DNA of 64,000 bases from Anaerolineales bacterium (GCA_016789305.1 JAEURJ010000023.1:186001-250000); one strand, 5' to 3'; shown: positions 37,875-47,805, numbered from the stretch's first letter. Program-made: numbers and translations. The notes: generated by a model from the sequence alone, not told the origin.

Positions 37875-38997
37875 CTAAAATCTCCTGAAACATCGATTGA
37901 TACCGATCGGCGATTCTAACGATATCGAATTCAGATGCCTTTTCCAAGCTTCGCCTGCGGCGTTCCATCAAATACTCCGGGTTCAAGATCAAAACTCTCA
38001 ATGCTTCTTCAAATTTTTCGACATCCGCAGTTTCGATCAGGAAGCCGTTACGGCCCTCCTCAACAAGATCCACAAACCCGCCAATATCGCTAACAACCAA
38101 TGCGAGGCCTTTTGCAAGGGCTTGCACTCCCACGACCGGAAGTCCTTCTGAAAGCGACGGCATAAAAAGGATGTCGCTTTTCGAGAACCAATCCAATACT
38201 TCCTGAGGTGTAATCCAGCCTGGCAGGTCAAAACGTTCACCCATGCCATATTCCTCTATTTTCATCTTAACATCCTCCAGAAGAGGTCCATCCCCCAACA
38301 TGACACAACGCCAATCCAAATCCTTCATATGGGAAAGAATCTGTACAATGGCAAGCGGGTTTTTCTGGTGCACAAAGCGACCGGCAAAAACCAAAAGAGG
38401 CGTCTGGTTAAGCGTGATCTCAAGCGGAGCAAGGAGTTTCACATCGGCCCCATTGGGAATAACCGAGACTTCAACAGGATAATGCTGGAGAGCCAATTGA
38501 CGGGTATATTCGCTTACAGCCGCAATCCGTTTTGCACGATTCCAAATTGGATATGTAAATGGTTTAAGCCAACGGAACCATTTCCCGGTTTTTTCAGGGA
38601 CGCCCCCAGGCACGTCGCCAAGGTGAGCAGTTAAGACATAGGGAATACCTGTAAGAACAGAAAACGCCCAGGCTAATGCCCCAGATGGAACAGCGAAGTG
38701 CGCATGAATAATTTCAGGGCGATAAAGACGAATTAAACGGATGCCAGCCCAAAGCCCGGAAAGAACGTAAGCCAGCATGACGGTAAATGTCGCTCGAAAA
38801 GCTTCCCTCCTCAAAGAATGGACCCGCAGAATACCAACCCCATCCTGAATCTCTTCGGTCGGGAGTCCCTGCATATGTGCGGTGAGTACCATTACTTCGT
38901 GGCCACGCGCGACCAATTCTCTGCAAATATCATAAGCAGCCCGCCCGCCCCCGCCACCAATGGGCGGAAATTCATAAATAACAACAAGAATACGCAT
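37864..38997 (-). CDS. GT4 family glycosyltransferase
   Basis: This 377-residue GT-B enzyme opens with FPPIGGGGGRAAYDI, an exceptionally long Gly run at the acceptor loop. LVFAGRFVHQKNPLAIV, MLGDGPL and the donor region EGLPVVGVQALAKGLALVVSDIGG follow. In the last motif the second Glu of E-x7-E is replaced by Gln (VQAL instead of VEAL), which is unusual and may affect donor binding. It overlaps wecB by 11 bases and is probably cotranscribed with it. Confidence 0.83.
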   Translation of the reverse strand: MRILVVIYEFPPIGGGGGRAAYDICRELVARGHEVMVLTAHMQGLPTEEIQDGVGILRVHSLRREAFRATFTVMLAYVLSGLWAGIRLIRLYRPEIIHAHFAVPSGALAWAFSVLTGIPYVLTAHLGDVPGGVPEKTGKWFRWLKPFTYPIWNRAKRIAAVSEYTRQLALQHYPVEVSVIPNGADVKLLAPLEITLNQTPLLVFAGRFVHQKNPLAIVQILSHMKDLDWRCVMLGDGPLLEDVKMKIEEYGMGERFDLPGWITPQEVLDWFSKSDILFMPSLSEGLPVVGVQALAKGLALVVSDIGGFVDLVEEGRNGFLIETADVEKFEEALRVLILNPEYLMERRRRSLEKASEFDIVRIADRYQSMFQEILGGH

Positions 38998-39009
38998 AAA
39001 TGAATGTTA

Positions 39010-39915
39010 CTAAATCGTTTTATCCCGTTCATCGCTCATTGCTGCAAGAATAGCGGGAAGGAACAAGGCACCTGGGAAACTTGTAACAACAAACAAAGCA
39101 CGAATTAAAATGGCAACAGTAAGGCTTTCAGAATGACTCAATCCACCAATTCGCGAGAGTAAAAAGGTGAGGGAAAGTTCCTGCACGCCATACCCATTCA
39201 CCGAGATGGGAATGAGGGTAATAAAATATGTAAGGCTCCACAATCCAGCAATCAGCCAATAGGACATATGAAGCCCCATGCCAATAATTAGAAAATAAAC
39301 AGCCGCAAATATGCAGGCCATATTTCCAAAAGTAGCAAGGAAGGAAGTTAACAGGGGCACTGGTTTTTTCAGCCAAATAGCAAAAGCAGCAAAAGTACGC
39401 TGAATGAACTCAATCCCTTTTTGAAAAATGGTAGAAATCGTGAGAGCTTGCAGACCGTCATTCCCTAAAGCAAGAAGCGGGACCAAACCAAATGGTACGG
39501 TAAAGCTCATGCCAATCATACCTATCAAACGATCCGCCACCAGGGAGGCAAGACAAACAGCGCGGTCATATCCTAACTGCATGGCACCGCCCAGTCGCAC
39601 GACATCCCCACCTATTGTGGTTGGCAGGAAATTGGAGGAAAACAAGCCGGTAAACGTAAGCATTGCGGTATGCTTCAGAGAAATATCGACCTTGCCTGAA
39701 CGCAAAAGAACATGCCAACGCCCCACGACAAACAACCTCGATATAAGCATGATAAGAATGCCCACGAGAAAAAACCAAACAGAAACACGCTTCAAAGCAG
39801 AGAGAAGATCATCCCCACCCTCCTCCCGAATCAGAAACACGATCAGGGCAGTTGCAAGAAAAGTACCTGCCCAGCGAGCAAAATTTTTTCGATTTGCAGC
39901 CCACCAATTACTCAC
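39010..39915 (-). CDS. Flippase-like membrane protein, UPF0104/LPG synthase TM domain
   Basis: This 301-residue protein has seven or eight hydrophobic spans with the UPF0104 pattern: FLPTTIGGDVVR after the third span and a late SVNGYGVQELSL. Relatives include the membrane half of MprF and AglD-like proteins next to polyprenyl-phosphate sugar transferases. It starts at GTG 39915 with AGGAG 6 bases upstream and overlaps the GT2 gene by 8 bases. That pairing suggests it flips or handles a polyprenyl-phosphate sugar. The role is inferred. Confidence 0.78.
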   Translation of the reverse strand: MSNWWAANRKNFARWAGTFLATALIVFLIREEGGDDLLSALKRVSVWFFLVGILIMLISRLFVVGRWHVLLRSGKVDISLKHTAMLTFTGLFSSNFLPTTIGGDVVRLGGAMQLGYDRAVCLASLVADRLIGMIGMSFTVPFGLVPLLALGNDGLQALTISTIFQKGIEFIQRTFAAFAIWLKKPVPLLTSFLATFGNMACIFAAVYFLIIGMGLHMSYWLIAGLWSLTYFITLIPISVNGYGVQELSLTFLLSRIGGLSHSESLTVAILIRALFVVTSFPGALFLPAILAAMSDERDKTI

Positions 39916-40870
39916 GAGGCTCCTGGTCGATATTGATCATGGTACGAATGGTATATGTGGGTTTTCGCTGAGACTCATGATATGTACGAACCAGCAACTC
40001 AGCAATCAACCCCATAAGGATGGATTGAAAACCTAAAATAAAGAACATCATACTGGTTTGAAACAAAGGCGAAAATGTAACACTTACAGACGCAAAAACA
40101 CGCCTAAAAAATAAATACATCATAATTATCGCACTAATCACCATCAATCCACCGCCCGCTCCACCAAACAGATAAATTGGTTTCGATGAATACGACACCA
40201 GGAATTTCACAGTGAACAGATCAAGTATGACTTTCACGGTTCTTTCCAAGCCATATTTGGTCTTGCCAAATTTTCGAGGATGATGGCGAACGGGCATCTC
40301 TGTAATCCTAGCACCTACTGAGTTGGCAAACACTGGAATAAACCGATGCATTTCGCCGTATAAGCGAAAACCTTCAAGCACAGGACGTCGATAAGCCTTG
40401 AGTGTACAACCATAATCATGCAAATACACGCCGGTAACCCAGGAGATGATCCGATTTGCAATATTCGATGGCAAATTTCTTGTTAAGGCATTGTCCTTGC
40501 GATGTTTACGCCAACCACTGACCAAATCATAGCCTTCATTCAGTTTTGCAAGCATATCTGGAATATCGGCAGGATCATTTTGCAGGTCTGCATCCAGGAG
40601 TACGATAATGTCGCCTCTTGCATAATCTATGCCAGCTGCAATGGCAGCAGTCTGTCCAAAATTGCGGCGAAAAGAGACCACACGTATATGCTCGGGATCC
40701 CTTTGACCATATTCCTGCAAAACTGACAAACTTCCATCATTGCTGCCATCATCCACAAGAATAATCTCCCAAGGATGGGAAAGCCCATGCATGGTTTTAT
40801 AAACAGACTCAAATAGAAGAGGAAGATTCTCCTCTTCATTATAAACTGGTGTAATCAATGATAGGTTCAT
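39908..40870 (-). CDS. Polyprenyl-phosphate glycosyltransferase (GT2, DPM1/ArnC/GtrB-like)
   Basis: This is a 320-residue GT-A enzyme. It shows TPVYNEEENLP, ILVDDGSNDGS, RNFGQTAAIAAGIDYA, the metal-binding LDADLQ (DXD), and R.LPSNIANRI with the acceptor-side residues. Two C-terminal membrane helices follow (about 225-295). Members transfer a sugar to polyprenyl phosphate, and the product feeds GT-C enzymes in the periplasm. The next gene downstream is a flippase-like protein, and the upstream gene (4-base overlap) is a GT-C-like membrane protein. The three make a compact periplasmic glycosylation unit. Confidence 0.88.
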   Translation of the reverse strand: MNLSLITPVYNEEENLPLLFESVYKTMHGLSHPWEIILVDDGSNDGSLSVLQEYGQRDPEHIRVVSFRRNFGQTAAIAAGIDYARGDIIVLLDADLQNDPADIPDMLAKLNEGYDLVSGWRKHRKDNALTRNLPSNIANRIISWVTGVYLHDYGCTLKAYRRPVLEGFRLYGEMHRFIPVFANSVGARITEMPVRHHPRKFGKTKYGLERTVKVILDLFTVKFLVSYSSKPIYLFGGAGGGLMVISAIIMMYLFFRRVFASVSVTFSPLFQTSMMFFILGFQSILMGLIAELLVRTYHESQRKPTYTIRTMINIDQEPRE

Positions 40871-42732
40871 GGCAATTTATGAAATATCCTTAATCCTGAC
40901 CTCTCCTGACAGGATGGAACATAAGATGAGGAGGGGTATTCTTCAAAATGTTTAGAGCTTAAAAAAGCGTCCCACTGGTCATAACGTCTTTCTTCCACGA
41001 TGAAAACATCTGCACTATTTATCCATTGATTATTCAAAGCGCCATTCCAATGACTTAAACGGTACAGCAAGTCCGGATCGCCGCCATTTCTGAATGTATA
41101 CCCGTCATTTATCTGTGGCGGGAATATACGAATATTGGGTACATACACCAGAGGGACAAAAGACAAGCCACCCTCCCAATATACCAGACTATTACGGGGA
41201 ATAACTCTGTTGAGGTGCTCGCCCAATCTTTCATTAGCAAGAATCAAATCCTGTTTACAATCCAGGGCACTTTGACCATAATTTAACAAAGGAAAAAAAA
41301 GCAACCCCGTGATCAAGAAGCTGTTCGCCAATAAACGCAGAAATCCTGTGCTTTTTCCTCTTTTCCAGACAGTTAGCAACATGAGCGTCAAACTCATGGC
41401 CACCATTAATCCACATATCGTGGAAATAATCCGCTTGATTGATGGCACAGTTAACATAAATTTATTTTTCAAGAAATCAACAAGCAGTGTAGTGCCTGAT
41501 AATATCTGACCATCACGCATTCTCGGCACATTCAGATTAAGTATTTGAGGACCAACCAGCTCGAAAAGGGAGTAACCAATTCCTGCGGCCACAATCAACA
41601 GGATGAAAATCAGAACAAACCTTTTAAACAAACTATTTTCCTGTTCGTTCGAATATGAAAAAACAATCACCGTTAACAAAACACCGAGCGGATCAAAAAA
41701 AGTCAGATAAGGATTGAAACAAAAAACGCAACTATAACTTTCATATTGACTTGCCACCGCCGCCCACGCATGCAACGCAAATAAAAGGAAATAAAGCAAG
41801 GCCAGGAAAACCGCCGCCCTGAACGCGGAAGCTGATCTCCAGCGAGAAGGGCGTGACCAAATACAAAGAGAAGCAATACTCCCTACTACAGGAATAAAGT
41901 GATAACGAACTCCCTGAAAAAAAGCGAGTAGTCGATTCCAAAAGTCGATGGATGGATCCCAAACAGGCAATGCATCTTTTGGAAGACGAAACGGATTTAA
42001 AAATGGCGTGATACTTTCAGGAAGCCAGGGCGCCCAAATTGTTAATATGTTTGGCCAATAATATGCATGAACTGCAACAAATATGGCAGATCCAGCAATG
42101 AAAGCCCAAATCCCTTTCTGTCTTCCATGCTGCCAAAAAACATATAAAACTAGCAATGGAAGAATTGGCGCCATATTCTGACGCGTCAACACCGCACATG
42201 CCGCCAGGGCGGCTCCCAGAATAATCTGCCAAAGAAATCGCTGCTCCGCCAAAACAAAAACACACATCCAGGATAACATGCAGGCAATTATCACCTCGGA
42301 CGCCGTAATTGCATGTATCTTGATAATCATGGGACTTAAAGCAAATACCCAAGTTACCGCAAGCGCAATCCATTTGCCGCCCCATCTCCGGCTGGTGATC
42401 CATATTCCCCAAACCGTCATCAACCCCATAAAAATTGCAAAATACCTGCCAGTTCGCAACCCGGCGCCAAACAAATACTCAACAAAACCCGGAATCAAAA
42501 ATGCGAATGGCGCCTTATTGGTCAAAGGGCCGTAAGGCTGAAAAGGTTCATATATACCGCGGAGGAACAAAATACCCTTTAATAAATAAGACCCTTCATC
42601 CAGCCCGGGAATTGTTGTATGAGCATATATAACAGCCTGGATCAAATAAAGAAAGACCCCCAGAGCCGCCAATAACCCCGGCGTCCATGAAGGCCATTCT
42701 CTACCTTTTAGAAATCTCAATATCGCCTTCAT
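40867..42732 (-). CDS. GT-C-like membrane glycosyltransferase (ArnT/PMT-like)
   Basis: About 621 residues form 12 or so membrane spans and a C-terminal periplasmic domain of about 120 residues. The loop after span 1 has PGLDEGSYLLKGILFLRG, the acidic motif of ArnT/PMT-like GT-C enzymes that use polyprenyl-phosphate sugars. I start it at ATG 42732. The open frame reaches a TTG at 42774, which overlaps gmd by 23 bases. It is coupled to the GT2 gene by a 4-base overlap, consistent with using that enzyme's product. The acceptor is unknown. Confidence 0.75.
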   Translation of the reverse strand: MKAILRFLKGREWPSWTPGLLAALGVFLYLIQAVIYAHTTIPGLDEGSYLLKGILFLRGIYEPFQPYGPLTNKAPFAFLIPGFVEYLFGAGLRTGRYFAIFMGLMTVWGIWITSRRWGGKWIALAVTWVFALSPMIIKIHAITASEVIIACMLSWMCVFVLAEQRFLWQIILGAALAACAVLTRQNMAPILPLLVLYVFWQHGRQKGIWAFIAGSAIFVAVHAYYWPNILTIWAPWLPESITPFLNPFRLPKDALPVWDPSIDFWNRLLAFFQGVRYHFIPVVGSIASLCIWSRPSRWRSASAFRAAVFLALLYFLLFALHAWAAVASQYESYSCVFCFNPYLTFFDPLGVLLTVIVFSYSNEQENSLFKRFVLIFILLIVAAGIGYSLFELVGPQILNLNVPRMRDGQILSGTTLLVDFLKNKFMLTVPSIKRIISTICGLMVAMSLTLMLLTVWKRGKSTGFLRLLANSFLITGLLFFPLLNYGQSALDCKQDLILANERLGEHLNRVIPRNSLVYWEGGLSFVPLVYVPNIRIFPPQINDGYTFRNGGDPDLLYRLSHWNGALNNQWINSADVFIVEERRYDQWDAFLSSKHFEEYPSSSYVPSCQERSGLRIFHKLP

Positions 42733-42751
42733 ACTGCCTGCAAAAAAATAT

Positions 42752-43714
42752 CTACTCCTTGTTATGTCGGGCAAGATCAGAATCCACCATCATTGTAACT
42801 AATTCCTTAAAGGAAACTGCAGGTTCCCACTTTAATGCAGTACGTGCCTTGGTTGGATCCGAAATCAGCAAATCTACTTCGGCCGGCCGGTAAAATTTTT
42901 CGTCTTGAACTACATATTTCTTATAGTCTAAATCAACATGCGAAAAAGCAATCTCGCAAAATTCACGGACTGCATGGGTTTCGCCAGTACCGATCACATA
43001 ATTATCAGGATGATCCTGTTGGAGCATCAGCCACATGGCTTGCACATAATCACCGGCAAATCCCCAGTCACGTTGAGCTTCAAGATTGCCTAATCGTAGT
43101 TCCTTTGCCCTGCCAAGCTTGATGCAGGCAACCGTATCCGAAATCTTGCGTGTCACAAATTCCAAGCCACGGCGTGGACTCTCATGATTGAATAAGATCC
43201 CGGAAGTCGCAAACATATCAAAGGATTCACGGTAATTAACCGTTATCCAGTGACCGTATACTTTTGCCACACCATATGGACTGCGTGGATAAAAAGGTGT
43301 TTCTTCCCGTTGAGGCACCTCCAGCACCTTGCCAAACATTTCGCTGGAAGAGGCCTGATAAAAGCGGATTTTGGGGTTTACAAAACGAATGGCCTCCAAT
43401 AAACGAGTCACTCCTAAAGCAGTAACATCGCCTGTCAAAGCGGGTTGATTCCATGAGGTTGGCACAAAAGATTGGGCCGCCAAATTATAGACTTCGGAAG
43501 GTTTGTATTCTTCCAACAAGGAAAGTAGCGAACCTTGATCCTGTAAATCACCTTGAACAACCGTGATGTCGTCCAAAATATGTTTGATACGCTCATTATT
43601 GACCGTGCTGGAACGACGTGCAACTCCAACAACCTGATACCCCTTTTTTAATAACAATTCAGCTAAGTACGACCCATCCTGGCCGGTAATGCCAGTAATT
43701 ATTGCAGTGGACAT
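42752..43714 (-). CDS. gmd: GDP-mannose 4,6-dehydratase
   Basis: This 320-residue extended SDR carries the Gmd hallmarks: ITGITGQDGSYLAELLL, RRSS, VYNLAAQSFVPTSW, the catalytic QASSSEMFGK and SPYGVAKVYGHW (Tyr-Lys), FNHESPRRG, and LGNLEAQRDWGFAGDYV. It makes GDP-4-keto-6-deoxy-mannose, the branch point for GDP-D-rhamnose or GDP-L-fucose. The Rmd-like gene near 24 kb would finish GDP-D-rhamnose. TAGGAG lies 6 bases before the ATG. It is a little shorter than E. coli Gmd (about 370), as are many bacterial versions. Confidence 0.95.
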   Translation of the reverse strand: MSTAIITGITGQDGSYLAELLLKKGYQVVGVARRSSTVNNERIKHILDDITVVQGDLQDQGSLLSLLEEYKPSEVYNLAAQSFVPTSWNQPALTGDVTALGVTRLLEAIRFVNPKIRFYQASSSEMFGKVLEVPQREETPFYPRSPYGVAKVYGHWITVNYRESFDMFATSGILFNHESPRRGLEFVTRKISDTVACIKLGRAKELRLGNLEAQRDWGFAGDYVQAMWLMLQQDHPDNYVIGTGETHAVREFCEIAFSHVDLDYKKYVVQDEKFYRPAEVDLLISDPTKARTALKWEPAVSFKELVTMMVDSDLARHNKE

Positions 43715-43753
43715 GGTTTCTCCTAAGTCAAAATTCAGACGCTGAATTATACA

Positions 43754-45334
43754 CTAAGACTGGAAACGATCACGCCATATTCCGAAAATAAATATTAAGG
43801 CCCACAAACCAAGAATGGTGACGACAATTTGTCCAAAAGGGTATTGCGTGCCAAGATGAAAATATCGGTTAGCATACCATTGACCAAAAAAGAACAAAAA
43901 CACCATTTCCATTGAAACCACTCGTATCAGCCAAGCATTCCTGGATTCACGCCACCACACCCATAGGTGGCCTGCCAAAATAGTCTGCCACAAAAACATG
44001 ATTGTACGATAACGTGGATTATCCCATTGATCTGCCCCGCCACGCAGAGAAGTAAGCAATATCCACCCCCATACATTGAGACTTAACCAAATCAGGAGAT
44101 TTCGTCTTCCAACTTCGCTTGAGCTTGCTGCCATTTTAAAAGAGAGGATCAAAGCCGGCAGCAAACTATACCAACCCATCGCACGCAAGATGGCGATAAT
44201 TCTCCAGGTAAGTGTGGTGGGCTCCACAATGGCAGCCGGTAATACTGGTTGAAAAAGGCCATATATTAAAACAAATGGAATTCGCATCCATTCAGGCATT
44301 TCGTCAAACAATTTCTTAACCCAGCCGGAACCCGCCACCAAATGATTTAAATTCAACCTGGCGGCCTCACGTAAAAATTTGTTAACCACTGATAACGGAG
44401 TACCACCGCTCAGATTCCCGCGATCCAGCGAAGAGGCCAGGACGAATGATCCAATAATGAATACAACTGCAAGAATCGTCATCCCCCACCATGATGGATA
44501 GCCATGCCCGCTTGTAAAATAAATCCAACCTGCAAAAATGAGCAGTGTGACCAGCGCCACCACAGGAGAAACCAACAACATCCCCACAATCCCAAACACC
44601 AGCCAAACCAGGGACCGTCTGTCAAAGACATTCGGTCTATTCATTGAATTCAACGCGTGCCAACTTACAAAACCCCATAAGGCGAAAGCGCTGAACAACA
44701 ATAAATACGACTCGCGCATGGACGAACCGCCCAGTAAAACACTCTCAGGGTACAACACATAAATCCACCCGAAGGCAACGGCCACTTCCCCCCCCCATTC
44801 TTGAGTGACTGCTTTCCAGGCAAACGGCAATCCCAATGTTGCTACAAACGCAGAAAGCAGTACCAACATCAACGGACGATGTGCATCTGGCGAAATATAA
44901 CGATAGACAAAGGCGCTAAAAGCCAGCAAACCACCGTATTGATCATAGGCATAATTTTTATTGAAGGCATCCACGATGGGATGCTCAGACTTCGCCAGAT
45001 CCCAGGCCTGCACGTCACGACGATGCGCATCCGTATAAACATAACCGGCCTTATCGTCTGCATCTTCAAATCCATTGACAGGTAAAGCCAGATAGGTGGC
45101 CACCCCGCCAACAAAGCGCAACGCAAAAGCAAGAGATACCATCCATATCAATGTCTTTTCTCCGCCTGCCCATCTCGTGGACACAGTCAACAGTGAAAAA
45201 CAAAGAAGAAAGAGGAAAGAGAAGCCCAGCCAGCCAAACAGCCAGTCTCCAACCTGAAGTGAAGACAAAACCGCCCCCAATCCAAAAGATAGCGGGGCAA
45301 TCCAATAATAATCGCGCGAATACAGGTACTTCAT
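43754..45334 (-). CDS. Polytopic membrane protein, possible GT-C transferase or polymerase
   Basis: This 526-residue protein has about 11-12 hydrophobic spans. The first large external loop holds acidic and aromatic residues (YVYTDAHRRDVQAW and NYAYDQYGG), and YPESVLLGGSSMRESYL follows a few helices later. This layout is that of GT-C-like glycosyltransferases, though Wzy polymerases are similar and cannot be excluded. GGGGAT lies close to the ATG. It lies between a GT4 gene (21 bases upstream) and gmd (39 bases downstream). Confidence 0.62.
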   Translation of the reverse strand: MKYLYSRDYYWIAPLSFGLGAVLSSLQVGDWLFGWLGFSFLFLLCFSLLTVSTRWAGGEKTLIWMVSLAFALRFVGGVATYLALPVNGFEDADDKAGYVYTDAHRRDVQAWDLAKSEHPIVDAFNKNYAYDQYGGLLAFSAFVYRYISPDAHRPLMLVLLSAFVATLGLPFAWKAVTQEWGGEVAVAFGWIYVLYPESVLLGGSSMRESYLLLFSAFALWGFVSWHALNSMNRPNVFDRRSLVWLVFGIVGMLLVSPVVALVTLLIFAGWIYFTSGHGYPSWWGMTILAVVFIIGSFVLASSLDRGNLSGGTPLSVVNKFLREAARLNLNHLVAGSGWVKKLFDEMPEWMRIPFVLIYGLFQPVLPAAIVEPTTLTWRIIAILRAMGWYSLLPALILSFKMAASSSEVGRRNLLIWLSLNVWGWILLTSLRGGADQWDNPRYRTIMFLWQTILAGHLWVWWRESRNAWLIRVVSMEMVFLFFFGQWYANRYFHLGTQYPFGQIVVTILGLWALIFIFGIWRDRFQS

Positions 45335-45355
45335 ATCCCCACTTTTACCACGAAG

Positions 45356-46489
45356 TTACAAAGTTTCAAAACCCTTCATCACCTTCTCCCCCCTCTTCAA
45401 CCAAGTCAATTGTTCCACATCTTTGCGCGCTTGAGAACCCAACTCATGCCTGCGTGATTCATCCGCAAGCAGTGACTCGATTTCCTGTTTCCACTTTTCC
45501 ACATTATCAGGTTCGCAAAAAACCGCACTCCCTTCATTCAACACTTCGCGGATCGAAGGCAAATCCGCAGAAATAATTGCGCGGCTGGAAGCCATATACT
45601 CAAACATCTTCATTGGGTTGATCACCTCAGCAATGTCCTGTCCGCTGCTGGCAGAGATCGAGCGACTGTATGGCATCAAAAGAATATCGGACGCAGCTTG
45701 ATAGAGAGGGATCATCTCGTGTTTCACAAACCCTGTCATCGTTACGTTCATTATTTCCGCTTCGGTCAGATTGCCGCGCCAAAACTCGACCAAGTCCGGC
45801 GTACCGCCGACCCAAAGGAAATTCACCCGTGGCATTTGCTTCGCAAGTTCGAATAACAAATCTGCGCCGCGACCGGGATAGATGTGACCGGTGAAGCCGA
45901 CAGTGAGCCCATTAGGCAGGTTTAATTGACGTCTTGCTTCAGAAGGATTCGGCAATCCATCATATTTTTCCAACTCGACACCGTTCGGCGCGATCAGCAA
46001 CGCTTCATCTTTAAACTTCAAATTGGTCGAGCGTTCTAAAGCAGTCCTCAACGCTGACGTGGTAACCGTCATCAACTTGCGCCCCTGCGTCTGCCAGAAT
46101 TGACGCAGCCACCACGCACCCATTTTACCGGCCACATCCGCATGCATCTCGAGGATGACGGGATGTCCCATCCATAAGGCAAGGACTGCGGATTGCGGCA
46201 ACCATGTATAAATTAGGTCAGCATTGAATTGTTTCGCGGCACGCTGGGCATGGAAGATAAAGTCAAAGCGTTTGAGATGCCTTTCGGACGGAAGCAGTTC
46301 CAGGTCCGGTACGAGGCGAAGGCCATAATGAGCAAGCAGGGTTTCGCGTGAAAAGGATTCAGCTTCGCGAGGCGCAAACATCCGAATCTCATGTCCCAAC
46401 TGCATGAGGGTTTGAGTCACTTTCATCGCTTGAATCGAATTTGCGGTCAATGATGGAATGCGTGAATTAGTGATGACTGCGATTTTCAT
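45356..46489 (-). CDS. GT4 family glycosyltransferase
   Basis: This 377-residue GT-B enzyme has an N-terminal NSRIPSLTANSIQAMK strand-loop without the Gly pair, VGFTGHIYPGRGADLLF opening the donor domain, and INPMKMFEYMASSRAIISAD as donor site. In place of the first Glu there is Asn-Pro, as in the WbuB-like/GT4 subgroup with NPxKxxEYMA. Its start overlaps the flippase gene by 23 bases. Cytoplasmic; specificity unknown. Confidence 0.83.
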   Translation of the reverse strand: MKIAVITNSRIPSLTANSIQAMKVTQTLMQLGHEIRMFAPREAESFSRETLLAHYGLRLVPDLELLPSERHLKRFDFIFHAQRAAKQFNADLIYTWLPQSAVLALWMGHPVILEMHADVAGKMGAWWLRQFWQTQGRKLMTVTTSALRTALERSTNLKFKDEALLIAPNGVELEKYDGLPNPSEARRQLNLPNGLTVGFTGHIYPGRGADLLFELAKQMPRVNFLWVGGTPDLVEFWRGNLTEAEIMNVTMTGFVKHEMIPLYQAASDILLMPYSRSISASSGQDIAEVINPMKMFEYMASSRAIISADLPSIREVLNEGSAVFCEPDNVEKWKQEIESLLADESRRHELGSQARKDVEQLTWLKRGEKVMKGFETL

Positions 46490-47798
46490 TGTTTTGAATT
46501 TCCTTCACGCCGCGCAAAGCCATGATACCCACCGAAGCGATGTAATAAAACGAAAGCAGCGCACCCGCTGCAACAATGCCATATTTGGGGATCAACAAAA
46601 ATGCGAGCGCTACTTTGATCAACCCAACTGCGAGCGTAACCCAAATCGGGAAATCGGGCAAACCCAATGAAAGCAACAGCGGACGATTCCAAAAGAGGAT
46701 GTAATTAAAAACGATACCGATGGTCAATGCAACAAGAGCGGGATATGCGTTTAGAAACTTTTCACCGGAATAGATCAAAATGATCCAGCGTCCAAAGAGG
46801 ACGAAGGCCACCCCAAGCAGCAGGTTATATGCAAATGAAAGTGCCGTGATTTTGCGCAAAAAATCCTTAAGTTGCAGCCATGCCTTTTTCACAACAAGGC
46901 GATTAATTTCCGGGAAGGTGGTTGAAATAAGCGGATCCGCTGGAATGGAGATAAAGCTGACGATGGCGTAGGCTACGCTATACAACCCGACAATGTTCGT
47001 GGGAAGAAAGAACGCCACCCAAAGCAGTTCGCTCTCGCGAAAAATTTTAATGATCGTTGCACTGATATTTGAACTGACTGCAAATCGAACTAATTCACGT
47101 GTCGATGCAAGCTTCGAAAGCGAAACTCCCCACCAACCCGCGTTGAAAATCTTACGCAATTGAAACTGTGCGGCGATAAACATTGCCAGCCCAAGGATGA
47201 TCTTGCCAAGCAGGTATGCGCCCAGCACGACAGGCAACGTACCATTCCACAAAAAAGCCGCCCCAATGATAATTGTTGCGATAATATTTTGCGCAAGATT
47301 GAACACACCCTGCAATTCGATCTTGTGGGTTATCTGCAAAATCCCCGTGGAGGTTTCCACGTTGAAATTCGCCAGCAGACCGAGAGCATAAATGATGAAC
47401 ATCCATGCAATGCCGGTTGTCTCTGTGAAATATTTTTCAGCAATCCCGGCAGATACCACAACCAGAAGAAACGCAAACAAAGATACAACTGCTTCCGCCA
47501 GGCCTGCCGCTTTGACCACAGCCGAGGCTTTCTCTTTTTCGCCTTTGGCGAGATATTCACCCCCATAGCGCACGATCAACTCACTCATTCGAAAAGATAA
47601 AATGCTGTTGATCGTGGACGCATAGACCATCACCACGCGGATCAACCCCAAACCTTCCGGCGCAAGCAGGCGCGCAACCATCACACCTTGCAGCACACTC
47701 AACCCCAGGCTGATCGTATTTGCGCTGAGGAGTTTTCCGCTCGAGCGCATCACCTTACCAAACAGCGGATCTTCCTTGAACTTTGATAGCAGGGACAT
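46467..47798 (-). CDS. wzx: Polysaccharide flippase, MOP superfamily (Wzx-like, copy 2)
   Basis: About 443 residues from ATG 47798 form 12-14 hydrophobic spans, with ARLLAPEGLGLIRVV after the first helix, the Wzx signature also seen in copy 1. The open frame reaches back to 47909, but that would cross a strong hairpin and overlap the upstream epimerase gene. The chosen ATG sits 7 bases after a TATAAT box, which suggests a leaderless transcript. It would flip polyprenyl-linked oligosaccharide. The product is likely for a different polymer from copy 1. Confidence 0.85.
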   Translation of the reverse strand: MSLLSKFKEDPLFGKVMRSSGKLLSANTISLGLSVLQGVMVARLLAPEGLGLIRVVMVYASTINSILSFRMSELIVRYGGEYLAKGEKEKASAVVKAAGLAEAVVSLFAFLLVVVSAGIAEKYFTETTGIAWMFIIYALGLLANFNVETSTGILQITHKIELQGVFNLAQNIIATIIIGAAFLWNGTLPVVLGAYLLGKIILGLAMFIAAQFQLRKIFNAGWWGVSLSKLASTRELVRFAVSSNISATIIKIFRESELLWVAFFLPTNIVGLYSVAYAIVSFISIPADPLISTTFPEINRLVVKKAWLQLKDFLRKITALSFAYNLLLGVAFVLFGRWIILIYSGEKFLNAYPALVALTIGIVFNYILFWNRPLLLSLGLPDFPIWVTLAVGLIKVALAFLLIPKYGIVAAGALLSFYYIASVGIMALRGVKEIQNNENRSHH

Positions 47799-47805
47799 GG
47801 AAGAG

